Assembly (NCBI RefSeq): GCF_963676475.1
Contig: NZ_OY781106.1
Span: 2,542,001 to 2,606,000, forward strand
DNA length: 64,000 nucleotides
Reading direction: 5' to 3'
Source of the DNA: an uncultured Celeribacter sp.
GTDB lineage: Bacteria; Pseudomonadota; Alphaproteobacteria; Rhodobacterales; Rhodobacteraceae
Shown in pieces: positions 37,908 through 47,408 of this stretch (its first letter is position 1; the number at the start of each line of letters is the position of its first letter). The notes below the pieces were generated by a model that was given only the letters and a program-made list of their open reading frames with translations, searched no databases and was not told the DNA's origin. The position numbers were made by a program, and so were the translations under genes.

Positions 37908-38279
37908 TTAACTCCCCCGATAGGTCGAATAGCTGAATGGCGATAGCAAAAGCGGCACGTGATAATGACTGTCGGGGTCGTTGATCCCGAAGCGGATCGG
38001 AATTTGATCGAGGAACAGCGGCTCTTCGCCGGCTTGCCCGCCCGCTTGACCCGTGCGTTTCAAATAATCGCCCGCAAAAAAGATCAGCTCATAGGTGCCG
38101 GTTTGAAATTTCTCCGCCGGCAGGATCGGCGCATCGGTGCGCCCGTCGCCGTTGGTGACGGCGGTCGCGATTTTCTTGTGGCTGTTGCCGGACACGCGAT
38201 AAAGCGCGATCTCGATCCCCTCGGCTGGGAGGCCCTTGGCCGTGTCGAGAACATGGGTGGTTAAAAAACCGGACGTCAT
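37908..38279 (-). CDS. uraH: 5-hydroxyisourate hydrolase (transthyretin-like)
   Basis: The 123-residue protein hydrolyses 5-hydroxyisourate to OHCU. It begins with the TTHVLDTAKGLPAEG pattern and ends with the family C-terminal tetrad SYSTYRGS; HYHVPLLLSPFSYSTYRGS contains the catalytic His. The start at 38279 (MTSGFLTTH) aligns with homologues; an upstream ATG adds five residues. It is divergent from puuE with about 150 bp between. Confidence 0.93.
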   Translation of the reverse strand: MTSGFLTTHVLDTAKGLPAEGIEIALYRVSGNSHKKIATAVTNGDGRTDAPILPAEKFQTGTYELIFFAGDYLKRTGQAGGQAGEEPLFLDQIPIRFGINDPDSHYHVPLLLSPFSYSTYRGS

Positions 38280-38429
38280 GGAGAAGCTGCCCAAATTGTT
38301 AGCGTTTCATTGCAAGACTGTCGGAAAGCTTTGAGCGCGGCAACAATCATTCTCGCCAGATTGCATACAAAAGAGTATTCGATATTCACAAGCCTACCAA
38401 TTAGTCAAAAAACACGAAGGCCAAAGGAA

Positions 38430-39857
38430 ATGCCGAAAAATCCACCGCGTTATGTTCGAAACATGTCTGGCTATGGCGCGAAGGCCCCCGATCCGCAGTG
38501 GCCGGGTGGTGCGAAAGTCGCGGTGCAATTCGTGTTGAACTATGAGGAAGGCGGCGAGAACTGTGTCCTGCATGGCGATGAGGCGTCCGAGGCCTTTCTC
38601 TCCGACATTGCGGGGGCCGCACAGTGGCGTGGCCAACGCCACTGGAACATGGAATCCATCTACGAATATGGCGCGCGCGCCGGGTTCTGGCGGCTGCATC
38701 GCCTGTTCACCGGGGCAGATATTCCCGTGACGATCTACGGCGTGGCCACCGCTTTGGCCCGCTCCCCTGAACAGGTCGCCGCGATGCAGGACGCGGGTTG
38801 GGAGATCGCGTCCCATGGCCTCAAATGGGTCGAACACAAGGACATGCCCGAAGACGAAGAGCGCGCCGCCATTGCCGAGGCCGTGCGTCTCCACGAGGAA
38901 GTCACCGGCGAGCGGCCCTATGGCTGGTACACCGGACGCTGTTCCGCCAACACCGTGCGTCTGGTATCTGAGGAGGGCGGGTTTGACTATGTGTCCGACA
39001 CCTATGACGACGACCTGCCCTATTGGCTTGAGGTGGGGGACCGCGATCAGCTCATTATCCCCTATACGCTTGAAGCCAATGACATGCGCTTTGCCACGGC
39101 GCCGGGCTATATCACCGGCGAGCAGTTCTTTACCTATCTCAAGGACGCCTTCGATGTGCTCTATGCCGAAGGCACGGAAAACACGCCGAAGATGATGAAC
39201 ATCGGGCTGCATTGTCGCCTCATTGGCCGCCCCGGCAAACTGGCGGGACTGAAGAAATTCATCGAATATATCAAGGGCTTCGACGATGTCTGGACGCCGC
39301 GCCGGGTCGACATCGCGAAACATTGGGCGGCGACCCACCCGCATCAGCGCAAAACGAAGCCATCGGAGATGTCAAAGGACGCATTCGTCGAAAAATTCGG
39401 GGCCATCTTCGAGCATTCTCCTTGGGTCGCGGAACGCGCCTGGGGGCTGGAACTTGGCGCCGCGCATGACAGCTGGATCGGCGTGCATTCCGCGCTTTGT
39501 CGTGCCTTCCGCTCGGCCTCTGTGGCCGAAAAAGACGGCGTTCTGATCGCGCATCCTGATCTGGCCGGAAAACTCGCGCAGGCCAAACGCCTCACCGCCG
39601 AGAGCACCTCGGAACAGGCCTCTGCGGGCCTTGATGCGCTGACCGACGAGGAACGCGCCACCTTCGAGCGGCTCAACAGCGAATACACCGAAAAATTCGG
39701 CTTCCCCTTTATCATCGCCGTGAAAGACAATACCAAGGAGACAATCCTCGCGGCCTTCCACGCCCGACTGGAGCATTCCAGAGACGAAGAATTCAAAACG
39801 GCCTGTCAGCAGGTCGAACGGATCGCGTGGCACCGCTTGCAGGACATGGACTTCTAA
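38430..39857 (+). CDS. puuE: Fused allantoinase PuuE and OHCU decarboxylase UraD
   Basis: The 475-residue protein joins two consecutive-pathway enzymes. Residues 1-305 are a polysaccharide-deacetylase-fold allantoinase (PuuE): VQFVLNYEEGGE, EIASHGLKW and GWYTGR are its motifs. Residues 310-475 are an OHCU decarboxylase with HPDLAG (His375) and FGFPFI. OHCU decarboxylase makes S-allantoin and allantoinase opens it, so the fusion couples them. The start at 38430 follows AAAGGAA and discards 40 codons with no homology. Confidence 0.9.
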   Translation: MPKNPPRYVRNMSGYGAKAPDPQWPGGAKVAVQFVLNYEEGGENCVLHGDEASEAFLSDIAGAAQWRGQRHWNMESIYEYGARAGFWRLHRLFTGADIPVTIYGVATALARSPEQVAAMQDAGWEIASHGLKWVEHKDMPEDEERAAIAEAVRLHEEVTGERPYGWYTGRCSANTVRLVSEEGGFDYVSDTYDDDLPYWLEVGDRDQLIIPYTLEANDMRFATAPGYITGEQFFTYLKDAFDVLYAEGTENTPKMMNIGLHCRLIGRPGKLAGLKKFIEYIKGFDDVWTPRRVDIAKHWAATHPHQRKTKPSEMSKDAFVEKFGAIFEHSPWVAERAWGLELGAAHDSWIGVHSALCRAFRSASVAEKDGVLIAHPDLAGKLAQAKRLTAESTSEQASAGLDALTDEERATFERLNSEYTEKFGFPFIIAVKDNTKETILAAFHARLEHSRDEEFKTACQQVERIAWHRLQDMDF

Positions 39858-39866
39858 GAGACCCCG

Positions 39867-40697
39867 ATGAGCTACGAATACACCTATTGCGCCCCCACGG
39901 GCGGCCTGCCCGATCAGAACAATCACGCCCGCGAACGCGCCGTGTTCACCGATGCCTATGCCGTCATCCCGCATGGCGTGATGTCGGACATCGTGGTGAG
40001 CTATCTGCCCGGCTGGGACAAGACCCGCGCCTGGACCCTGGCCCGTCCGATGACCGGATTTGCCGAAACCTTTGCCCAACTGATCGTCGAGGTTTCCCCC
40101 GGCGGTGGCTCGACCGACCCGGAGCCAGATCCGATGGCGGAATGCGTGCTCTTTGTGCTCGCAGGCCACATGCGCATCACCATCGGCGCGCGGGCCTATC
40201 AGCTTGAACCCGGCAGCTATGTCTTTATCGCGCCGGGTGACACATACACCGTGCAAAACGACAATGACACGCCCGCGACCTTTGTGTGGATTCGCAAACG
40301 CTACGAACCCGCGCCTGGGATCGACGCGCCCGAAAGCTTTGTCACCGCCGATATGGAAAAGCCGCCGATCGAGATGCCGAACACCTCGGGCTATTGGTCC
40401 ACGTCGCGCTTCGTCGATCCGCATGACCTGCGCTATGATTTTCACGTCAATATCGTGACCTTCCTGCCCGGCGGCACCATTCCTTTCGCGGAAACCCATG
40501 TGATGGAGCACGGGCTCTACGTGCTTCAGGGGCGTGGCGTGTATCTGTTGAACCAAGACTGGGTCGAGGTCTCCGAGGGCGATTTCCTCTGGCTGCGCGC
40601 CTTCTGCCCGCAGGCCTGTTATGCCGCCGGGCGCCGTCCCTTCCGCTACCTGCTCTACAAAGACGTGAACCGTCACCCGAAGCTGGAGTTGGGGTGA
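39867..40697 (+). CDS. allE: (S)-ureidoglycine aminohydrolase (bicupin)
   Basis: The 276-residue bicupin releases ammonia from S-ureidoglycine, giving S-ureidoglycolate. The N-terminal cupin contains CVLFVLAGHMRITIG and the C-terminal cupin the metal site in ETHVMEHGLYVLQGRG. Length matches the UGHY family. It starts 9 bp after puuE and ends 7 bp before allA, in one operon. Confidence 0.9.
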   Translation: MSYEYTYCAPTGGLPDQNNHARERAVFTDAYAVIPHGVMSDIVVSYLPGWDKTRAWTLARPMTGFAETFAQLIVEVSPGGGSTDPEPDPMAECVLFVLAGHMRITIGARAYQLEPGSYVFIAPGDTYTVQNDNDTPATFVWIRKRYEPAPGIDAPESFVTADMEKPPIEMPNTSGYWSTSRFVDPHDLRYDFHVNIVTFLPGGTIPFAETHVMEHGLYVLQGRGVYLLNQDWVEVSEGDFLWLRAFCPQACYAAGRRPFRYLLYKDVNRHPKLELG

Positions 40698-40704
40698 GCT
40701 GGAG

Positions 40705-41199
40705 ATGACCCGCAGCATCACAACAGAGCCGCTCACACCAGAGACCTTCGCGCCTTACGGCGATGTGATCGACGCCAAAGGCGCGCCGGATAAGATCATC
40801 AACCAAGGCAAATGCGGTCGCTACCACGACCGCGCCTTGGTCGATGTGACGCCCGACACCGGAGGGCGCGTCGGCGTGTCGGTGTTTCACGCCGAGTTGC
40901 GGGATTTTCCCTACACGCTCGACCTGATCGAACGGCACCCGGAAGGCTCGCAATGCTTCGTGCCGATGTCTGCCGATCCGTTCCTGATCATCGTCGCCGA
41001 TGGTCCCGATGCCACGCCCCACGCTTTTGTCAGTGACGGCACACAGGCGATCAATTTCCATAAGGGCACATGGCATGGCGTCCTCACCCCGCTGTCCGGC
41101 AACGGCCTGTTCGCGGTGATCGACAGAATCGGCGAAACCCCCAACCTCGAAGAGCATTGGTTCGAGACGCCGTGGGTGGTCACGCAGGGCCGATCCTGA
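40705..41199 (+). CDS. allA: Ureidoglycolate lyase
   Basis: The 164-residue protein cleaves ureidoglycolate to glyoxylate and urea. It shows LTPETFAPYGDVI at the N-terminus, ERHPEGSQCFVPM near residue 75 and FHKGTWHGVLTPL near 113, all typical of AllA. It ends the purine operon. No urease or glyoxylate genes follow, so those must lie elsewhere. Confidence 0.92.
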   Translation: MTRSITTEPLTPETFAPYGDVIDAKGAPDKIINQGKCGRYHDRALVDVTPDTGGRVGVSVFHAELRDFPYTLDLIERHPEGSQCFVPMSADPFLIIVADGPDATPHAFVSDGTQAINFHKGTWHGVLTPLSGNGLFAVIDRIGETPNLEEHWFETPWVVTQGRS

Positions 41200-41214
41200 C
41201 TTGTTTTACGCGGG

Positions 41215-41234
41215 TTGCAGCAATCTGCAATTTT
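41215..41234 (+). terminator. Small putative terminator after allA
   Basis: TTGCAG and CTGCAA form a 6-bp stem with loop CAAT, followed by TTTT. It lies 15 bp after the allA stop. The stem is short, so this is a weak call. Confidence 0.4.
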
Positions 41235-41289
41235 CGGGCAATTTCCCTCTTGACCCTCTGAGCCGATCCGTCTACCTACGCGGCACTTC

Positions 41290-41366
41290 GGCGGAGTAGC
41301 TCAGTTGGTTAGAGCAGCGGAATCATAATCCGCGTGTCGGGGGTTCAAGTCCCTCCTCCGCTACCA
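41290..41366 (+). tRNA. tRNA-Met (anticodon CAT, elongator type)
   Basis: The 77-nt gene folds into a standard cloverleaf with encoded CCA. The anticodon arm GCGGA-ATCATAA-TCCGC gives CAT. The body GGCGGAGTAGCTCAGTTGG is typical of alphaproteobacterial elongator tRNA-Met. It lacks features of the initiator, and differs from the Ile(CAT) type, which usually starts GGGCCC. Confidence 0.93.
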
Positions 41367-41393
41367 TATCCCCTCACCATGATGTTGGAATGA

Positions 41394-41413
41394 TGTAGCT
41401 TTGCGCGAGCTAC
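41394..41413 (+). repeat. Stem-loop downstream of tRNA-Met
   Basis: TGTAGCT pairs with AGCTACA around a 6-nt loop, 28 bp after the tRNA end. There is no clear T-run. It may mark the tRNA transcript end. Confidence 0.35.
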
Positions 41414-41526
41414 AGTCTCAAGCCAGTGCCGAATGCGTCGGCTTTCCCAACTTTGGGGCGACCTTGGCGCCATGGTTCGTCTGCAATTGGTTCTCCGGCT
41501 TTCTGAACAAACCCTTGCGTCCCATA

Positions 41527-42460
41527 TCATGGGGCCCCGATCTGTCTTGCCAGCTCCGTCTTGCCGACATCCGTCGTCTTTTCAGACCATTTGTTCTCGC
41601 CTTCTAACAGGGGTGTCATCAACTGCGGAACCAGCCAGCGCGCGCCGAAGTCGCTCAGGTGATCGTCGTCGCGATAAAGGGGCTCGCCGCCAACCTCGAT
41701 CAGACACTTGGGGGCGCATAGCAAATGTGCCGGTGCGACCATCTGCGCGCCATACGCCTTACTGACGCGTTCGAGGATGTTTTCGGCACGGGCGTTGCGC
41801 AACGAGTAGGCGGTGAGATCGGGAAGGAATCCGGCCACGGCACCAGTCGATCCACTGGTCAGGACAAGTTCCGGCACATCTCGGCCAATCTCCGGAATTC
41901 CGGCGATGATCGTGACGGAAATTCCACGCGCATGCAAATGCGCCACCAATCGCTCGAGCCCCTCGGCCACCAGTTGCGCGTTTTTCTTGAAACCCGCCGC
42001 CGGCCTGCCCGTTTCGGCCAGAAGGACCGGCTGTCCTCTTTCCTTGAGCGCGCGCTGGCCTTCCGCATTCAAAGCCCAGCGACCAGCAAGAATGCCGCGG
42101 TGGATTTCGGGGTTCGCGTCGATCTGCTACAACACCGCCGCGTTATACGTATCGCAGCCATGGGACGCGGGCTGATCTGCACGGCGCACCCCCAGCACCG
42201 GCAGACAAGCCGATTTGGTAAAGGCCAACGCGCTCTGTTCATGTGTCGCAAACCAGTCATCGAAACCGGAGAGCATCGCGCCAGCATGGGAATCCCCCCA
42301 GACAACGACATGGGCGGGCCCTGCGCGTTCCTCAGATGCACCGATATGGCAAGGACCTTCGGAGGCGAGACGGTTCATACAGACCTCGTCCTGCGGGCTG
42401 CGCGTCAGGGCACGTTCGTAGACTGCGACGCGCTTGGGCGAGAACTGCCCGACGAACCCG
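41527..42460 (-). pseudogene. C-terminal fragment of an SGNH-domain acyltransferase, interrupted by an amber codon
   Basis: The minus strand encodes the SGNH hydrolase part of an OafA-like acyltransferase. The active-site start VVWGDSHAGAM and the late DDDHLSDFGARW are in one frame, but a TAG at 42127-42129 interrupts it (AAVL-stop-QID). The N-terminal membrane acyltransferase domain is missing; upstream sequence switches near 42460 to a truncated dehydrogenase on the other strand. Proteins of this kind usually O-acetylate surface glycans. It is a relic. Confidence 0.8.
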
Positions 42461-42477
42461 CCGTTCTTCACGATCAA

Positions 42478-43128
42478 CACTGCACTTTCACCGAGCACAA
42501 GGACATCAAAGCGATTGCCTTTGTGGGCGAAAGCCGCACCGGGTCCCTGATCATGAAACAGGGTGCCGACATGGAACGCGCGGTCGATGCCGCCGACTTC
42601 ATGATCTACTCGCTCAACGGTGTGCGCTGCACCTCGTCGTCGCGCGTGCTCGTGCAGGAAAGCACCTACGAAGAGTTCACCAACAAGCTTGCGGATGCCG
42701 CCAGCCGCATCAAGGTCGGTCACCCGCTCGACCCGGAAACCGTGGTGGGCCCGCTGATCCACCCGGAACATGAGACCAAGGTTCTGTCCTACTTCGACAA
42801 AGCCAAAGCCTCCGGTGCCGCCATCGCCGCAGGTGGCGAGAAAGTGGGCGAAGAGGCGCTGAAACTCGCCAATGACGTGGAATACGGTCTGGCCGCCTAC
42901 CTGTGGACCAACGACCTGAACCGCGCCATGTACATGACCGACAACATTGACGCCGGCATGATGTGGGTGAACTCGGAAAACGTTCGTCACCTGCCCTCGC
43001 CCTTCGGTGGCGTCAAAGCCTCCGGCATCGGCCGCGACGGTGGCGACGGGTCGTTCGATTTCGACATGGAAACGGTCAGCGTGTCCTTCCCGCGTCAGTA
43101 TCACAAGGTGCCGAAACTCGGCGGCTGA
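42478..43128 (+). pseudogene. Remnant of 5-carboxymethyl-2-hydroxymuconate semialdehyde dehydrogenase (HpaE-like)
   Basis: The frame encodes FTEHKDIKAIAFVGESRTGS and later GVRCTSSSRVLVQES, RIKVGHPLDPETVVGPLIHP and NVRHLPSPFGGVKASGIG, typical of HpaE. The N-terminal half is absent. Two internal in-frame deletions are inferred by comparison with remembered homologues: one after MKQGAD removes the ELGGKN region with the catalytic Glu, and one after GGEKVG removes the EEIFGP region. The active-site Cys remains. The open frame to the left belongs to the opposite-strand acyltransferase relic. Confidence 0.82.
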
Positions 43129-43210
43129 CCCGCTTCATGATCTTCGGAAAGGTGGCGTAGATCACCTCTCCCGCAAACGACAATCGCACAAGAAAAAGAG
43201 AGCAAGAGAC

Positions 43211-43321
43211 ATGCCCATCCCGGCCCCAAATCTCTATCTCCCGTTCAACATCATCCGCCTGAGCCACATTGTGTTCGGTGTGAAAGACGTTGCCACGTCC
43301 CGTAAATTCTACGTCGACATC
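43211..43321 (+). pseudogene. N-terminal stub of homoprotocatechuate 2,3-dioxygenase (HpaD/HpcB-like)
   Basis: An ATG at 43211 opens MPIPAPNLYLPFNIIRLSH, then HIVFGVKDVATSRKFYVD, the start of the first glyoxalase-fold module of the extradiol dioxygenase. Homology stops after about 37 residues and the sequence joins an unrelated fragment. Its position right after the HpaE relic matches a former hpa operon for 4-hydroxyphenylacetate breakdown. Confidence 0.72.
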
Positions 43322-43719
43322 CCAAGACTTTCTCCTCCACCACCACCTTTGCCATGGCCGCTGCGGGGGCGGTCACGATGTTCCTGGGCAACCTCATCGC
43401 GCTCATGTGCGCCGCCGGTCTCCACATCGTTTTCACGACCAAGCAATTCTCCAACGGCGCAGAGGGCTTCTGGGGCGTGGACGCGACCTTTGCCGCCGAT
43501 ATGCGTCGGCCTCTCGTGGCCCAAAGCAACGCCGCCTATCTGCGCTATACGATGGTTTGGCTGGTGATTGGTTCGTGCTGAGTGAGCTGCACCGCCGTAT
43601 GGCACCGGGCCGAGCCAGCGAAAGCGTCATGCTCTTTGCCCTCGTCATCGTCGGTGCTGCGCGATCCGGCGGTTCAGGCGGCCTATCTCGGCATCGAAGT
43701 GGAGGAAGTGCATGCTTGA
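43322..43719 (+). pseudogene. Membrane-protein fragment joined to the C-terminal tail of a LivG-like ABC ATPase
   Basis: The first part reads TTTFAMAAAGAVTMFLGNL and continues as a hydrophobic segment, then HIVFTTKQFSNGAEGFWGV, ending at a stop after VWLVIGSC. I do not firmly recognise it; a branched-chain amino acid permease (LivM-like) is possible. In another frame, 43657-43719 encodes VLRDPAVQAAYLGIEVEEVHA, the usual last residues of LivG-type ATPases, overlapping the start of the LivF relic. Confidence 0.55.
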
Positions 43720-44339
43720 GCTTTCTGGTGTGACCATCGAAAAAGACGGCGTCAAAGCGTTTGTAAAGACGTCTCGCTCACCGTCGAACCCGGCAAGGTG
43801 ACCGCGTTTTTGGGCGCGAACGGTGCAGGGAAATCCGAGTTGGTGCTGAGCATCGCCGGGCTTTTGCCCGTCGCGGGTGGCGAGATAAGCGCCGATGGCA
43901 AACCGATCACCGTGCAGGCCCCGAACCTCATCCACGCCGCCGCGTCGCTTTTGTCTTTGGCGGAGACCAAAGAGGCGCTCAATCGTGTCTGTGCGCCCTT
44001 CCCCGAGTTGGCCGAACGCAAAGGCCAGATCGCGGGACCATGTCGGGCGGCCAGCAACAGATGCTCGCCATCGGCCACGCCCTCATGGCGCGGCCCCGAT
44101 ACGTATTGATCGACGAGATGTCGCTGGGCCTCGCGCCTTTGATCGTCAAACGTCTGGTCTGCGTGGTTTCGGAACTGGCGGCCTCGGGCGTCGGTGTGTT
44201 GCTGGTGGAGCAATGCGTCGACGTGGCGCTGCAACTGGCCTCTGACATTGTTGTGCTGCGCAAAGGTCAGGTGCGTCTGGCCAGCACGGCGGAGGCGGTT
44301 GCCGAAAATCGTGAGCTGATCACAGAAGCCTATTTCTAG
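43712..44339 (+). pseudogene. Decayed LivF-type branched-chain amino acid ABC ATPase
   Basis: Three frames together give a LivF protein: MLELSGVTIEKDGVKAF; then TAFLGANGAGKSELVLSIAG with the Walker A; then MSGGQQQMLAIGHALMARP with signature and YVLIDEMSLGLAP with Walker B. Frameshifts fall near 43765 and 44038, and a segment is missing near 43945 (the GVALVPEGR region of homologues). It is not functional as a single protein. Confidence 0.82.
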
Positions 44340-44371
44340 GCTCGTCATATTATAAGTCTATAAAAACAAAG

Positions 44372-44406
44372 AGATCGCCCATCGTCAGGATGGGCGATCT
44401 TTTTTC
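44372..44406. terminator. Bidirectional terminator between the LivF relic and formaldehyde dehydrogenase
   Basis: AGATCGCCCATC (44372-44383) pairs with GATGGGCGATCT (44389-44400), a 12-bp perfect stem with a 5-nt loop. Six T residues follow on the plus strand, and the minus-strand side ends CTTTGTTTTT. It can stop transcripts from both directions. Confidence 0.92.
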
Positions 44407-44439
44407 GAAATCATCGCAAAAATGCGAAAGCCTAGGGCG

Positions 44440-45570
<1,131 letters not shown>

Positions 45571-45793
45571 TCCAGCATCCTCATTTTTGGTTTCATGGCA
45601 AAATCGGCAGAGCGGCCGCAGGTGGTGCGGACCATCTCTCCCGAAGCCTCAATCTGACACTCTTGTCGCCCATACCGAAATCCAGCACAATCTGGACATT
45701 CGGCATAATTCGGACAAATCCCCCCCAGATTCCGCCGTCAAACACGGTTTTGCCCACGGCCTCTCGTTTTCGCCCTTTTCGTATGGAGCCAAA

Positions 45794-46810
45794 ATGGAAC
45801 ATCCCGCCACCTCGACGCAAATCCGGGTCGATCTCGTGATCTATCCCGGTTTCAAATGCATGGAGGCGGTCGGGCCGATGAACGTGTTCACCGCCGCCAA
45901 CCGGTATCTCGCCGCCGCAGAGCACCCGGCGCGCTACGACGCGCGTTTGGTCACCCCTCTGCCCGGGCCGGTCTGTTCCGAGACGTTGCTGTCGCTTGAG
46001 GCGGAGGTCGCATTGTCAGAATGCGTGCCGGAGGACACGGTGATGATCGCAGGCGCACTCGACATCGAACGCGCACTGGCCGAGAATCCGGGGATCGTGG
46101 ATTGGTGCCGACAGCACGCGCCTCAGACCCGGCGCTTTGCCTCGCTGTGCACCGGAACCTTCTTTCTCGCCGAGGCCGGGCTTTTGGACGGACGCAAAGC
46201 GACCACGCACTGGAGTGTCGCGGACCTGTTGCAGCATCGCTACCCGCAGGTCTCGGTCGATGCAGACGCGATCTTTCTCAACGAGGGCAATCTCTACACC
46301 TCCGCCGGGGTGACCGCCGCCATCGACCTTGCGCTGGCCTTCGTCGAACAGGATTTCGGGCGCGATCTGGCACTTTCGGTGGCCCGCGACATGGTGATGT
46401 ATCTCAAACGCCCCGGTGGTCAGTCGCAATTCAGTTCGCTTTTGACCGGGCAGATGTCGAACCGGGCGGGCATGGCGGACATCCGCACCTGGATTCACGC
46501 CAATCTCGACCAGAAGATTATGACGCTCGATCTGGCCCGCCGCGCCGGGATGAGCGAACGCAATTTCGTGCGGCATTTTACCCGAGAGATCGGGCGCAGT
46601 CCGATGGACTACTTGCTCAATGCACGGTGTGAACGTGCCACTGCGCTTTTGCTGGAGACCGATCTGCCGCTCAAAATGATCGCGCACCGGGCCGGTTTTT
46701 CCTCAGACGATCAGATGAGAAAAGTCTTCGTTCGAAAGTTTTCCCTGACACCGAGAGAATACCGGGAGCGGTTCAAAAGTGCACAAGTCAAAGGAGGCAA
46801 TCCCGTGTAA
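45794..46810 (+). CDS. GlxA-family AraC regulator, GbdR-like
   Basis: The 338-residue protein has an N-terminal DJ-1/PfpI-like amidotransferase fold domain (about 10-190, with FASLCTGTFFLAEAGLLDG) and a C-terminal AraC double helix-turn-helix (about 225-330, with LARRAGMSERNFVRHF and IAHRAGFSSDDQMRKVF). This matches GbdR, the glycine betaine/dimethylglycine-responsive activator of gbcAB and sox genes in pseudomonads. Its location 598 bp before gbcA on the same strand supports that role. The frame is open far upstream, but the ATG at 45794 aligns with family starts. Confidence 0.85.
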   Translation: MEHPATSTQIRVDLVIYPGFKCMEAVGPMNVFTAANRYLAAAEHPARYDARLVTPLPGPVCSETLLSLEAEVALSECVPEDTVMIAGALDIERALAENPGIVDWCRQHAPQTRRFASLCTGTFFLAEAGLLDGRKATTHWSVADLLQHRYPQVSVDADAIFLNEGNLYTSAGVTAAIDLALAFVEQDFGRDLALSVARDMVMYLKRPGGQSQFSSLLTGQMSNRAGMADIRTWIHANLDQKIMTLDLARRAGMSERNFVRHFTREIGRSPMDYLLNARCERATALLLETDLPLKMIAHRAGFSSDDQMRKVFVRKFSLTPREYRERFKSAQVKGGNPV

Positions 46811-47408
46811 CTGTGCATTAAGGCTGATTCGAGATTGGGCTTTTTAACCGTTAGGTGACAAAACAACTGAGATGACCGCGCAGCCCACCGGGCATCTGTG
46901 CATATTTTAAAGGCAAAATGCGAAAGATCGGACAAGCAAATGCAGTCAGACAGGCGTATGCGTCGCAATAATACTGGAGTTTTGACTTAAGTTTTCTGCC
47001 GCAAATTTCACTCTCAGAAAAAACTCCCTGACCACCTTTAATTTAGCGAAGGTGAAACGATAAAAGCAGGACACCTGCCAGCCACAACCATCAGGGAGAA
47101 CGAGGGTGAAATACACCTCTTCAACTCATCACGCGACAGATGCCTACGGGATTATTGTTTCCGCACAGCGCATCATGCCGGGCCAGATCTCTGCCCGGAT
47201 TTGTCAGTTGTTGTTTGTGGACGCCCGGAACCGGTGTGGCCAAACGCGCTCTGGCGAGGCCCCGGATCGCCAGCCGCCCTGCCCTGCCCGCCAGTAACTG
47301 CCCTTTGCTCTGCAATCAGCAATGCACTGATCACCTTGAGTTCTGAGCCATTTCAGGATGGCCAGCGACCACACTCCAAGCCATACACAGTAACCGAGGT
47401 ACTTATCC
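46811..47408 (+). promoter_or_regulatory. Long leader and promoter region upstream of gbcA
   Basis: This 598-bp stretch has no gene I can support. It contains nested inverted repeats: CTCCCTGA (47024-47031) with TCAGGGAG (47091-47098), and inside it CACCTT (47033-47038) with AAGGTG (47049-47054). A GTG at 47106 with AGGGAG upstream could start a 63-codon peptide, but its composition is not convincing. GbdR-type operators are expected here; I cannot locate them reliably. Confidence 0.45.

Noticed and set aside
42127..43104. A 325-residue minus-strand protein
   Set aside because: Only the end next to 42127 is SGNH-like; the rest is antisense to the HpaE relic.
41725..43128. A single 467-residue protein on the plus strand
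   Set aside because: Only the last ~215 codons resemble HpaE; the first part is the complement of an SGNH-domain relic, so it is a chance fusion of two pseudogenes.
47106..47297. A 63-codon leader gene before gbcA
   Set aside because: GTG start and ribosome-site-like sequence exist, but the peptide has no recognisable pattern and overlaps a frame on the other strand of similar quality.
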